From NCBI RefSeq assembly GCF_009709615.1, contig NZ_WJYA01000001.1, positions 1 through 64,000 of the forward strand: a stretch of DNA of 64,000 nt, given 5' to 3'. Each line of letters begins with the position of its first letter. Positions within the stretch are counted from its first letter, which is position 1. Under the pieces are notes generated by a model that was given only the letters and a program-made list of their open reading frames with translations, did no database searches and was not told where the DNA came from. Shown here piece by piece: positions 1 through 9,774 of this stretch. A program made the translations under genes and the position numbers. This DNA is from Winogradskyella ouciana. Its GTDB lineage: Bacteria; Bacteroidota; Bacteroidia; Flavobacteriales; Flavobacteriaceae.

Positions 1-24
1 CTGTGGAAGAGTAGGTCGCCGCCT
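1..24 (+). rRNA. rrf: 5S ribosomal RNA, 3' end (partial)
   Basis: The first 24 bases match the conserved 3' end of flavobacterial 5S rRNA (GAGTAGGTCGCCGCC core). They are followed directly by a strong terminator, as expected for the last gene of an rRNA operon. The rest of the gene and operon lie to the left of the window. The exact 3' end is uncertain by a few bases. Confidence 0.85.
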
Positions 25-30
25 TTTTTG

Positions 31-66
31 AATCCCGATTCTTATTGTTAGAATCGGGATTTTTTT
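31..66 (+). terminator. rRNA operon intrinsic terminator
   Basis: A perfect 12-bp stem (31-42 with 50-61) and a 7-base loop are followed by a run of T. It sits just after the 5S end and reads on the plus strand. It also faces the convergent DUF6095 gene. Confidence 0.9.
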
Positions 67-112
67 CGTTTATAGAGTTGTCGATTTTTAAAATTAGTAG
101 AAAATAGAAGTG

Positions 113-349
113 CTACTTCTTCTTAAATATACTATCCAAAATAGTATTAAGGCCTTTGAAAAGAAAGTAAATAGCAGATGCACAAAGGATTGCAGCAACA
201 ATAAGTATAGGTATATATAGTGATTTTTCTTGATTGGAAAATGCAATATGCATCATAAATGGCCCTAAAAACATTAATAAAAGGCATAAAGCCATTTGCC
301 TGATACCTTTGGTCAATATTTCTTTGTCTGTTCTGTTATTTTCGTCCAT
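113..349 (-). CDS. DUF6095-like small membrane protein
   Basis: A small protein of 78 aa with two hydrophobic helices (about residues 18-36 and 45-65), a short polar N-terminus and a basic C-terminal tail, so probably an inner membrane protein. It resembles the flavobacterial DUF6095 family; no function is known to me. The ATG at 349 (MDENNRTDKEIL) is preferred because it gives the family-like N-terminus and a 14-base overlap with the end of murQ, typical of translational coupling. An in-frame ATG at 415 would add 22 residues buried in murQ. Confidence 0.75.
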   Translation of the reverse strand: MDENNRTDKEILTKGIRQMALCLLLMFLGPFMMHIAFSNQEKSLYIPILIVAAILCASAIYFLFKGLNTILDSIFKKK

Positions 350-1148
350 AAATGATACTTTGTCTAACACTTTTATGCTCTTGAAGTAATTTTGAGGCTT
401 CTTCTTGAGAAACATTTAATTCGTTCATAATCATTTTAATACCTCTGTCTACTAATTTATTATTGCTTAATTGCATATCTACCATTTTATTCCCTTTAAC
501 TTTTTTTAATTGAATCATGGTAGTAGTAGTAATCATATTCAATACGAGTTTTTGAGCCGTACCAGCTTTCATTCTAGAACTTCCAGTTAAAAACTCTGGA
601 CCAACAATAACTTCTATAGGAAATTGAGCTACTAAGCTCAAAGGGCTATTTTTATTGCAAGTAATGCAACCAGTAATAATGCTTTCTTCATTACATTTTT
701 TTAAAGCGTGTACAACATAGGGGGTTGTGCCTGAAGCTGCAATACCAATCACTATATCTTTAGTTGATACATTGTAATCTTGTAAATTTTGCCAACCTTG
801 TAATGTAGAGTCTTCAGCATTTTCTACAGCTTTTCTAATGGCGCTATCTCCTCCTGCAATCAAACCAATGACCAGATTATGGGAAACTCCAAAGGTTGGA
901 GGACACTCTGATGCGTCCAGTATTCCTAATCGGCCACTTGTTCCAGCGCCAATATAAAATAGTCGTCCACCTTGCTTAAGTTTTGTTACCACTTGGTCTA
1001 TTAAAGCCTCAATTTGCGGTAATGCTTTTTCTACTGCCAAAGGAACCGTTTTATCCTCTTTATTTATATTGGATATAATCTCATTAATTGTCATTTTTTC
1101 GAGATTATTATAGTTGGAATCTTGCTCTGTTGTTTTTATAAAATCCAT
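336..1148 (-). CDS. murQ: N-acetylmuramic acid 6-phosphate etherase
   Basis: A lyase that cleaves the lactyl ether of MurNAc-6-phosphate to give GlcNAc-6-phosphate and lactate in cytoplasmic cell-wall recycling. The SIS-type sugar-phosphate fold is shown by GAGTSGRLG (residues 67-75), followed by ECPPTFG (81-87) and a second conserved segment, TGSSRMKAGTAQK. At 270 aa it is slightly shorter than the E. coli enzyme. It overlaps the downstream DUF6095 gene. A -7-like box (TACCTTTA, minus strand, 1153-1160) lies almost at the start codon, implying a very short leader. The upstream neighbour is separated by a structured repeat. Confidence 0.93.
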   Translation of the reverse strand: MDFIKTTEQDSNYNNLEKMTINEIISNINKEDKTVPLAVEKALPQIEALIDQVVTKLKQGGRLFYIGAGTSGRLGILDASECPPTFGVSHNLVIGLIAGGDSAIRKAVENAEDSTLQGWQNLQDYNVSTKDIVIGIAASGTTPYVVHALKKCNEESIITGCITCNKNSPLSLVAQFPIEVIVGPEFLTGSSRMKAGTAQKLVLNMITTTTMIQLKKVKGNKMVDMQLSNNKLVDRGIKMIMNELNVSQEEASKLLQEHKSVRQSIIYGRK

Positions 1149-1180
1149 AGTATAAAGGTAGGAAAAAGTTTTATGTGTAG

Positions 1181-1262
1181 GTGTGCGTTAGCGGTAAAAG
1201 CGGCATCCTCTAACGGTTCACCGTTAGAGATATAGCGAATGACGCGACCCTTGGGTAACGCC
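1181..1262. repeat. Structured intergenic element (Flavobacteria-type repeat, possibly the Flavo-1 RNA motif)
   Basis: An 82-base element fills the gap between the DUF4249 stop and murQ. On the plus strand GCGTTA (1185-1190) can pair with TGACGC (1240-1245), enclosing a perfect 9-bp hairpin (1208-1216 with 1221-1229, loop TTCA). A CCC/GGG hairpin follows, then AACGCC. From memory the flanking words (GCGGTAAAAGCGGCATCC, GATATAGCG, CGCGACCC, GGGTAACGCC) recur between genes across Flavobacteriaceae with a variable central stem. Its identity with the Rfam Flavo-1 motif is my guess, and its strand is undecided. Confidence 0.6.
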
Positions 1263-1271
1263 ATAACTATT

Positions 1272-2087
1272 TTACTCTACTGTATAAATAATTTCATCTA
1301 CTTCTGACAGTCTAAAATATCCAAATGGGTAATTATCTGGATCTGTTTCATTAATACAATTACCTCTCACGGTTGCAGGTTGTGTTTCAAAAGGGCCATC
1401 TCCTTCATCGCTACTTTGTTGTAATAATATGAACATAAACTCATAAAAACGTTCTGAAACCCCATAATTACGAATGGTAACTACGTCTCCTGCTTCAAGA
1501 TCTTCTTCCGTGTAATATCCAAAAATTTGATTTCCGTTTGTAAATTCATCATCATAAACTTCTAGAGTTGGAACAACCGAAATGTCACTTATAAACTCGA
1601 AAAAATAATAATTATCTTCATTTTCCGGATCCGTATAATACGCTTTAAGTTCAATATCCTCTCCTGTAAAGCCTCCGTCATTGTTTTGTTCAATATAATC
1701 AATTGGCGTTACAGATTTTAAGGTTTCGGTTGCTGTATAAATTTCATTATTATAATTGACTGTAAGTGTGTAAATTCCATCTATTACAGGAATAAAAGTA
1801 TTATTTAGGTAAATACCTGTATCATTATCTTCTGTAAAACTAAAAACATTGTTGTTCTCGTCCGTAATAACGACCGTTGCACCATTGGCTGGCACAACAT
1901 TTTCATCAAAGAACGGAGCAGATAAACTTAATTTTATGCTTTGCTCATTGCCTGCTGTATCTTTAAACCAGTTAATTGAAGCTTCTATAATTAATCTTGG
2001 CTCAGCTTCATTGAGGTCTATATCAATAACGTCTTCGCATCCAAGGCAAAAGGTTAATATCGCTACTATGTAAAATATCCTTTTCAT
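1272..2087 (-). CDS. DUF4249 family outer-membrane-associated lipoprotein
   Basis: A 271-aa protein with a lipoprotein signal (LTFCLGC, lipid-anchored Cys at residue 17) followed by an acidic extracellular or periplasmic domain of DUF4249 type (opening VIDIDLNEAEPRLIIEA). DUF4249 proteins are usually encoded next to a TonB-dependent receptor and are thought to act as its surface partner, as SusD does for SusC. Here the receptor gene ends 3 bp upstream, so the two form one unit transcribed receptor first. The substrate is unknown. No adjacent sigma/anti-sigma pair is present. Confidence 0.85.
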   Translation of the reverse strand: MKRIFYIVAILTFCLGCEDVIDIDLNEAEPRLIIEASINWFKDTAGNEQSIKLSLSAPFFDENVVPANGATVVITDENNNVFSFTEDNDTGIYLNNTFIPVIDGIYTLTVNYNNEIYTATETLKSVTPIDYIEQNNDGGFTGEDIELKAYYTDPENEDNYYFFEFISDISVVPTLEVYDDEFTNGNQIFGYYTEEDLEAGDVVTIRNYGVSERFYEFMFILLQQSSDEGDGPFETQPATVRGNCINETDPDNYPFGYFRLSEVDEIIYTVE

Positions 2088-2090
2088 GGG

Positions 2091-4466
2091 CTAAAATTTA
2101 AAATTATAAGAAACAGAAGGAACAATACCAAAAATGGCAAGCCTAACAGCTTCGTTAGTTCCGGTTATTCTATTTTCACGAAATGAAATACTCGCCGCAT
2201 TCCTGCGGTTATAAATATTATAAATCCCAAATACCCATTCCCCTTTAAATTCCTTCTCACTTTCTGGTTTTGGGTTATAGTTTACAGCAATATCTAATCG
2301 ATGATATGATGGTAATCTACTAGAGTTTCTAGATTCATAACTAGGTATAACAATACCATTATAAGCATACTGACCATTAGGGAATGTCGCTGGTTGGCCT
2401 GTTTGAAATAAAAAGTTAGAGCTGAATGTCCATTTTTTATTGAGTTCGTAATTTGCTGTTAATGATACATCATGAGTTTTATCAAAGGCTGTATTATACC
2501 AATCACCATTATTTATTCCAGACTCAACTGCCGTTCTGCCTGGTGTTTTTTGTTCGGATTTAGATAGTGTATAGGCTAGCCATCCTTTTAATTTACCCTC
2601 ATTTTTTCTTAATAGAATTTCGAGTCCGTAGGCTCTTGCTTCTCCGTTTAAAATAACTTGTTCTATGGCATTGTTCGCAATAAGGTCTGCACCGTCTATA
2701 TAGTCAATTCTGTTTTTTATTTTTTTGTAGAATGTTTCAACTTCTAACGAAAACAAATTATCTTCAAATGATTTGAAGTATCCCAGCGCCACCTGATCTA
2801 ACATCTGAGGTTTTACATATTTGCCACTGGGTGTCCAAACATCTAATGGAGTAGGTGAGCTAGTGTTAGACAACAAATGTAAATACTGATTCATACGGTT
2901 ATAGCTCGCTTTTACAGATGAATTGTCAGTAAGTTGGTATGCGATTGAAACCCTAGGTTCTATATTCGAAAAGGATTCAATGACGTCGCTTCTCTTAAAT
3001 GTTTCTGTGTCAATGGGTTCAGCTTTTTCGTAAATCCCAATATCTTCATTGTAAATTACAGGATTGTCATTTTCATATACATTTAATTCATCTTGGCCTA
3101 AACGATGAAATGTACTAAAACGTGCACCATAACTCACCGATAATTTATTGTTTAGTTTATGCTCAGCATCAAGATAAAGCGCATTCTCAAAAGCATATTT
3201 GTCTATGAGTTTAAAAGGATTAATACCAGAAGTTTCAGTAGTAGGATTTATCTCTCCTGGGTTGAATTTATAATAAATACTATTTAAACCATATTCAAGC
3301 TTAAAGTTGTTATTGATGTAGTGTTTAAAATCGTATTTAAGGTTAAAATTTCTGATACCAGACTCCCAGTCAAATTCCACAAACGTGAGTTCTAATCCAT
3401 AATAGTAATCTGAATAGATGAGTGATAAGTTTGAAAATATTTTATCTGAAAACAAATGATTCCACCTAAAATTTAAAACCGTATTTCCATAGGTGTTTGC
3501 GAAACTATTCGCTAATTCAAAGACATCACGTCCAAAATAACCGGAAAGGTAAATGCTGTTATTTTGATTGAATTTGTAGCTCAATTTTGTGTTGAGATCG
3601 TAGAAGTAGGTAATGTTGTCTAAATCGAATAGTGGTAAGAATAAATGAGCATAACTACTTCGACCACCAATTAAAAAGGAACCTTTGTCTTTTTTTATGG
3701 GACCTTCTGCCAACAACCGACTTGATATTAGTCCAACTCCACCATTCATGTGAAATTCACTACTGTTACCTTCCTTTTGATAAATATCCAAGACTGAAGA
3801 TACGCGTCCTCCATATTTTGCGGGAATTCCACCTTTATACAATTTTATGTCCTTTATAGCATCTGGATTAAAAACTGAAAAGAAGCCAAATAAGTGCGAA
3901 GAATTAAAAATTGTAGCTTCATCTAAAAGAATAAGGTTTTGGTCTGCAGCGCCTCCTCTAACATTGAATCCAGAAGAGCCTTCACCAGCATTGGTAACAC
4001 CAGGCAATAGGGTTATGGACTTTATAACGTCAACCTCTCCAAGCACGACGGGCATTTGTTTTATGGTGTTTATAGAGAGTGCGTTAACACTCATTTGAGG
4101 CTTTTTAATATTCAGTTTTTCAACATCTTCTTTAATTACAACCTCATCGAGACTTTCGGCAGATTCTAAAAGTTTAAAGTTTTTGGTGATGTCTTTATTG
4201 AGTATAATAGTTTCTGAAATCGTCTTATAACCGAGATAGCTAATCTGAATTTCATAACTGCCCTCTGGTAATGTAATAGAGTAGAAGCCATATTCATTGG
4301 TCATAGTACCTGATTGAATTTTTGGCACGATGATATTAACACCTATAAGAGTTTCGTTACTATCGGAGTCCGTGATGGTTCCACTAAGAGTAAATCTTTC
4401 TTGTGCTGAAAGTAAAAGGGAAAAGAAGATTAAAACGAAAAAAGTTTTGGCAATTCTACCGTTCAT
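2091..4466 (-). CDS. TonB-dependent receptor with carboxypeptidase-like N-terminal domain
   Basis: An outer membrane active transporter of about 791 aa. It has a signal peptide (FFVLIFFSLLLSAQ), then a CarboxypepD_reg-like domain (FTLSGTITDSDSNETLIGV), a plug domain (LPGVTNAGEGSSGFNVRGG; DEATIFNSSHLFGFFSVFN) and a long beta-barrel ending in an aromatic residue (SVSYNFKF). The ATG at 4466 is chosen over one at 4505 because the upstream 39 bases are part of the icd terminator hairpin (4493-4523). It pairs with the DUF4249 lipoprotein downstream. The ligand cannot be told from sequence. Confidence 0.9.
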   Translation of the reverse strand: MNGRIAKTFFVLIFFSLLLSAQERFTLSGTITDSDSNETLIGVNIIVPKIQSGTMTNEYGFYSITLPEGSYEIQISYLGYKTISETIILNKDITKNFKLLESAESLDEVVIKEDVEKLNIKKPQMSVNALSINTIKQMPVVLGEVDVIKSITLLPGVTNAGEGSSGFNVRGGAADQNLILLDEATIFNSSHLFGFFSVFNPDAIKDIKLYKGGIPAKYGGRVSSVLDIYQKEGNSSEFHMNGGVGLISSRLLAEGPIKKDKGSFLIGGRSSYAHLFLPLFDLDNITYFYDLNTKLSYKFNQNNSIYLSGYFGRDVFELANSFANTYGNTVLNFRWNHLFSDKIFSNLSLIYSDYYYGLELTFVEFDWESGIRNFNLKYDFKHYINNNFKLEYGLNSIYYKFNPGEINPTTETSGINPFKLIDKYAFENALYLDAEHKLNNKLSVSYGARFSTFHRLGQDELNVYENDNPVIYNEDIGIYEKAEPIDTETFKRSDVIESFSNIEPRVSIAYQLTDNSSVKASYNRMNQYLHLLSNTSSPTPLDVWTPSGKYVKPQMLDQVALGYFKSFEDNLFSLEVETFYKKIKNRIDYIDGADLIANNAIEQVILNGEARAYGLEILLRKNEGKLKGWLAYTLSKSEQKTPGRTAVESGINNGDWYNTAFDKTHDVSLTANYELNKKWTFSSNFLFQTGQPATFPNGQYAYNGIVIPSYESRNSSRLPSYHRLDIAVNYNPKPESEKEFKGEWVFGIYNIYNRRNAASISFRENRITGTNEAVRLAIFGIVPSVSYNFKF

Positions 4467-4492
4467 GATAAATATTTGGACACCATAAAAAT

Positions 4493-4523
4493 AAAAAAGC
4501 TTCATTTTGAATGAAGCTTTTTT
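4493..4523 (-). terminator. icd intrinsic terminator
   Basis: A perfect 14-bp stem (4493-4506 with 4510-4523) and a 3-base loop, A/T-flanked on both sides, lie immediately after the icd stop. They overlap the most upstream possible start of the receptor gene, which argues for the internal start at 4466. Confidence 0.9.
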
Positions 4524-4527
4524 AACT

Positions 4528-6753
<2,226 letters not shown>

Positions 6754-6795
6754 TTAAAAATAAAATGATTGTGCTGTGCTTAATTTTAAGCTGTG

Positions 6796-6803
6796 CAAAT
6801 ATA
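6796..6803 (-). promoter_or_regulatory. Predicted -7 promoter box of icd
   Basis: TATATTTG on the minus strand exactly fits the Bacteroidota -7 consensus TAnnTTTG, about 49 bp before the icd start. No clear -33 TTG is visible. Confidence 0.65.
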
Positions 6804-6970
6804 CAAAAACAGTAGCGTTTTGTTGGTATGAGATTGATAAGAGCTTTCTGAAATTGTTGAGGATTTAATAAAAATTGTAATGAAAAATGAAAATCCACAC
6901 TTAATCCAAATATTGAAGGGGTTATAGCGCTAGTGATTGATTGGACCAATACAAAGAATGCACTATAAAA

Positions 6971-7390
6971 CAAAAAGCCATATCACTACAGAAAACTGCG
7001 CTGACATGGCTTCTCTTTGAAACAGTACTACTACGACTTATTTAGTATTACACTAACTCAGCTGTATGGCTTTCGCCATCATCCTTTTCAGTTCAAGCGT
7101 TGCTGTTTCGGTGAAACGTTTCATATCTTTCAAAATGTATTGACTTGATACTACTTTGTTTCTTAAGACTTGTTTTTCTTGATGTTTTCTTTTTTACCAT
7201 TCACTTGCGTGTTTGTTACGTCTAAAAACATTGCTCATCCTTTTCGCGTTCACTTTCGATTCCGTTACTTCTTCAAAGCTTTCCACTTAAAGTTTATAAT
7301 CTACAAAGTATATTATAATACCAAAGCTTCTTGGCTAGTTACACAGCACTTGCCTACACAAGCAGCTCACTAACCTCAAAAAACAATCTC
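6971..7390 (-). ncRNA. Candidate structured RNA / unassigned transcription unit
   Basis: The 870 bases between icd and rplS contain no convincing gene. On the minus strand this segment opens with a stable hairpin (7333-7375: outer 7-bp stem GGTTAGT/ACTAGCC with one G-U pair, and an inner GCTTG/CAAGT stem). It contains several short perfect hairpins (GTTTC/GAAAC at 7105-7117, ATGGC-GAAA-GCCAT at 7066-7079, TTAGT/ACTAA at 7042-7056). It ends in a terminator-like hairpin (6976-7011) followed by TTTTTG. It is purine-rich on that strand. I checked for RNase P, tmRNA and SRP RNA hallmarks and found none. Three tiny overlapping reading frames are also present, so a leader or decayed gene is possible. 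Confidence 0.4.
6976..7011 (-). terminator. Terminator-like hairpin closing the unassigned unit
   Basis: On the minus strand AGCCATGTCA pairs with TGATATGGCT (one G-U pair). The stem continues after a small internal loop with GCAG/CTGT around a TTTT loop and is followed by TTTTTG. No gene on either strand explains it. Confidence 0.6.
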
Positions 7391-7574
7391 AATATATAAA
7401 GAACGTTACTTTATTACAATTTAACATAAATTCAAAATTTCTTTTAAAACCAAACTGAGTTTGTTGTTAATTGTTCAGCTAAAGTATATTTATATTGTGA
7501 ATGTACAAATTATTTTAGCAGTTAGATATGCACAACTTATAAACCGAACTTATTAACAAAAGTTAATAACAAAA

Positions 7575-7598
7575 AAAGCCTTCAATTTTGAAGGCTTT
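7575..7598 (-). terminator. rplS terminator
   Basis: AAAGCCTTC/GAAGGCTTT stem with a 6-base loop, followed on the minus strand by a run of seven T, 22 bp after the rplS stop. Confidence 0.88.
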
Positions 7599-7619
7599 CT
7601 CTGTAATATGTGTGTTAGA

Positions 7620-7970
7620 TTATTTTCTAACTTCCTTAATTCTTGCTTTTTTACCAGTAAGACCTCTAAAGTAGAATATACGTGCTCTACGTACTTTACC
7701 TCTTTTGTTGACTTCGATTTTCTGTAAAGCTGGCAAGTTAATTGGGAAGATACGCTCTACACCAATTGTTCCTGACATTTTACGGATGGTAAAAGTTTCT
7801 GAAGTTCCTGTTCCTTTACGTTGTAATACTACACCTTTAAAGAACTGTGTACGTGTTTTACTTCCTTCTTTAATCTCGTAATACACGGTAATTGTATCAC
7901 CTGCGCTAAAGTTTGGAATATCTTTTCTGGTTACAAATTCGTCTTGTACAAATTTTACTAAAGAATCCAT
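7620..7970 (-). CDS. rplS: 50S ribosomal protein L19
   Basis: A ribosomal protein at the 30S-50S interface. Its 116 aa match the family length and motifs: an N-terminal helix, then FSAGDTITVYYEIKEGSKTR, GVVLQRKGTG, TFTIRKMSGTIGVERIFP and the basic C-terminal segment VRRARIFYFRGLTGKKARIKE. It is transcribed alone, with its own -7 box (8043-8050), a leader of about 65 bases and a terminator. In many bacteria it is linked to trmD; here trmD is the next gene upstream but 230 bp away. Confidence 0.97.
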   Translation of the reverse strand: MDSLVKFVQDEFVTRKDIPNFSAGDTITVYYEIKEGSKTRTQFFKGVVLQRKGTGTSETFTIRKMSGTIGVERIFPINLPALQKIEVNKRGKVRRARIFYFRGLTGKKARIKEVRK

Positions 7971-8036
7971 GTTTTCTCTTTTATAATGGTTGCTTTATAC
8001 CAACATTCACGATTTTCGCCAGAGGTTAATCTAAAG
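7971..8036 (-). promoter_or_regulatory. rplS mRNA leader, possible L19 autoregulatory leader
   Basis: The predicted 5' leader of rplS contains a hairpin near the start codon (AATGTTG pairing with CAA-C-CATT, one bulge). A ribosomal leader upstream of rplS in Flavobacteria has been proposed in the literature (L19-Flavobacteria). I cannot verify that this sequence matches its consensus. Confidence 0.35.
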
Positions 8037-8042
8037 TGGGTG

Positions 8043-8050
8043 CAAATATA
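8043..8050 (-). promoter_or_regulatory. Predicted -7 promoter box of rplS
   Basis: TATATTTG on the minus strand, a perfect match to TAnnTTTG. It is preceded immediately upstream by a 14-bp tandem duplication. Confidence 0.7.
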
Positions 8051-8053
8051 GTT

Positions 8054-8081
8054 AAAAAGTACAAAGTAAAAAGTACAAAGT
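8054..8081. repeat. 14-bp tandem duplication upstream of the rplS promoter
   Basis: AAAAAGTACAAAGT occurs twice head to tail with no mismatch (8054-8067, 8068-8081). Partial further copies follow (GAAAAGTTTTTT). Confidence 0.9.
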
Positions 8082-8202
8082 GAAAAGTTTTTTATTGCTG
8101 TATAGGTGTTTATTTGTGGAGTCGTTTATTTGTTTATTCGGTGATAGGTTTTGCCCATTAATCATTATTTATCACTTATTATTCATCAATAGTCATTCGT
8201 AA

Positions 8203-8880
8203 TTAATCATCCAAAAGATCTGGTCGTCGTTCTTGAGTTCTTTTATAGGCTTGCTCTTCGCGCCATTTTTCTATTTCTCCAAAATTACCACTGAATAACA
8301 CTTCTGGGACCTTCATACCTTTATATTCTCTGGGCCTGGTATAGATTGGTGGTGCCAATAAATTATCCTGAAACGAATCGGTTAGGGCAGAGGTCTCATT
8401 GCCCAATACACCAGGGATTAACCTTATTACTGCATCACATAAAACGGCAGCTCCCAACTCACCTCCAGACAACACATAATCGCCAATTGAAATTTCCCTG
8501 GTAATAAATTTATCACGTACACGTTGATCCACACCTTTATAATGACCACAAAGAATAATGATATTCTCTTTTAATGATACTTGGTTGGCAATACTTTGGT
8601 TAAGACGTTCACCATCTGGCGTCATATAAATAATGTCATCGTAATTACGTTCTTTTTGTAAACCAGAAATACATTTATCGATGGGTTCTATCATCATTAC
8701 CATACCAGCACCGCCACCAAATTGGTAATCGTCAACTGATTTATAGTTGTCGGTTGTATAATCCCTGAGGTTATGAAAGTGAACTTCTACCAAACCAGCA
8801 TCAATAGCACGTTTAAGAATGGATGCCTCAAACGGACTTTTTAAAAGTTCTGGTAATACGGTGATAATGTCTATGCGCAT
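8203..8880 (-). CDS. trmD: tRNA (guanine-37-N1)-methyltransferase
   Basis: Uses S-adenosylmethionine to methylate G37 of tRNAs reading CNN codons, preventing frameshifting. The 225 aa carry [19 protein letters not shown], the substrate loop [14 protein letters not shown] and the trefoil-knot SAM site ([13 protein letters not shown] and [17 protein letters not shown]). A TATCTTTG -7 box lies 20 bp upstream, so it is likely transcribed on its own with a short leader. Confidence 0.97.
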   Translation of the reverse strand: MRIDIITVLPELLKSPFEASILKRAIDAGLVEVHFHNLRDYTTDNYKSVDDYQFGGGAGMVMMIEPIDKCISGLQKERNYDDIIYMTPDGERLNQSIANQVSLKENIIILCGHYKGVDQRVRDKFITREISIGDYVLSGGELGAAVLCDAVIRLIPGVLGNETSALTDSFQDNLLAPPIYTRPREYKGMKVPEVLFSGNFGEIEKWREEQAYKRTQERRPDLLDD

Positions 8881-8899
8881 TGCTATACTTTAAGGGTTA

Positions 8900-8907
8900 C
8901 AAAGATA
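8900..8907 (-). promoter_or_regulatory. Predicted -7 promoter box of trmD
   Basis: TATCTTTG on the minus strand fits TAnnTTTG and would give a leader of about 15 bases. Confidence 0.6.
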
Positions 8908-9069
8908 GATTAAATACTATAACTTAAATATTCTGAAATCGTTATGCTGTTTTATATTGTAAGTAAAAACTTCAATTATTTAAAATAATAGGTCTTATGG
9001 CGAATAAATTTTACTTTAAGCTATGGTATATGTTAACTTTATTGAACGACCAATAAATTATACCTACTT

Positions 9070-9666
9070 ATGAAAACTACAAATAAACTACTTTCACTCT
9101 TATTGATGCTATCAGTTTTAGCATGTTCTAATGAACCTATTTCAGATTTTAGTGCTGATACTGAAAATGTATTGGACGAAACAAGAGAAAACACTTCTAT
9201 GGACAATGGTTCTTCTGATTCGGGTTTAAATGAAGAGCATTGTGTAAACACCAGTCTTATGGCAGGACAACATTACGAAGCGGGTTCAGTAACTATTGAT
9301 ATAGTGGATGGCAACCTAATTGTTACCTATGCGGTTACAGAGGATTGGGAGATTGGAACAACGCATTTAAGCATTGGTAGTTGTGATGATGATTGGGTGC
9401 CTTTAACAGGTTCTGGAAATCCCCAGATTGGACAATTTGAATTCACCGAACCTACATCTATAACAGATAATGAAGTTGTTTATATAATTCCTTTACCAGA
9501 AGGTGATGAGAATGAAGATTATTGTTTTTCTGCACATGCTGAAGTACAAGGGCCTAATGGTGGCGAAACTGCTTGGGCCGAAGGGCAGCAGTTTTCCGGA
9601 AATAGCTGGGCTATGTATGATGAGTTTAATACATCAAGCTGCACTTCAAGTGGAGGTGTGTTTTAG
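9070..9666 (+). CDS. Secreted lipoprotein of unknown function
   Basis: A 198-aa protein with a lipoprotein signal (LLLMLSVLACSN, Cys at residue 17) and an acidic Ser/Asp/Asn-rich linker to about residue 55. A compact domain of about 140 residues follows, with paired cysteines and the segments LMAGQHYEAGSVTI, THLSIGSC, QIGQFEFTEP, DYCFSAHAEVQGP and GETAWAEGQQFSGNSWAMY. I recall this pattern from unannotated Bacteroidota secreted proteins but know no function. It is monocistronic on the plus strand among minus-strand genes, with a strong terminator just after it. The mature domain is probably disulfide-stabilised and outside the cytoplasm. Confidence 0.8.
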   Translation: MKTTNKLLSLLLMLSVLACSNEPISDFSADTENVLDETRENTSMDNGSSDSGLNEEHCVNTSLMAGQHYEAGSVTIDIVDGNLIVTYAVTEDWEIGTTHLSIGSCDDDWVPLTGSGNPQIGQFEFTEPTSITDNEVVYIIPLPEGDENEDYCFSAHAEVQGPNGGETAWAEGQQFSGNSWAMYDEFNTSSCTSSGGVF

Positions 9667-9678
9667 TTCAACTAACAT

Positions 9679-9720
9679 AAAAAATATAGGCCAGAATAAA
9701 AATTCTGGCCTATATTTTTT
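9679..9720 (+). terminator. Terminator after the secreted lipoprotein
   Basis: A perfect 19-bp stem (9679-9697 with 9702-9720), AAAA loop and T-rich end. It is symmetric, so it may also stop minus-strand transcripts after the GNAT gene. Confidence 0.93.
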
Positions 9721-9774
9721 ATATTGATTTTTTCTCTGGCAACAATATATAGTATTGTAAATAACCTTCAATCT

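Noticed and set aside
4467..4505. Longer N-terminus of the TonB-dependent receptor
   Set aside because: These codons coincide with the icd terminator hairpin, and the signal peptide begins only after the ATG at 4466.
7170..7373. Open frame of 67 codons on the plus strand in the icd-rplS gap
   Set aside because: Phe/Tyr-rich translation of pyrimidine-rich DNA antisense to the candidate structured RNA; no plausible start context or homology.
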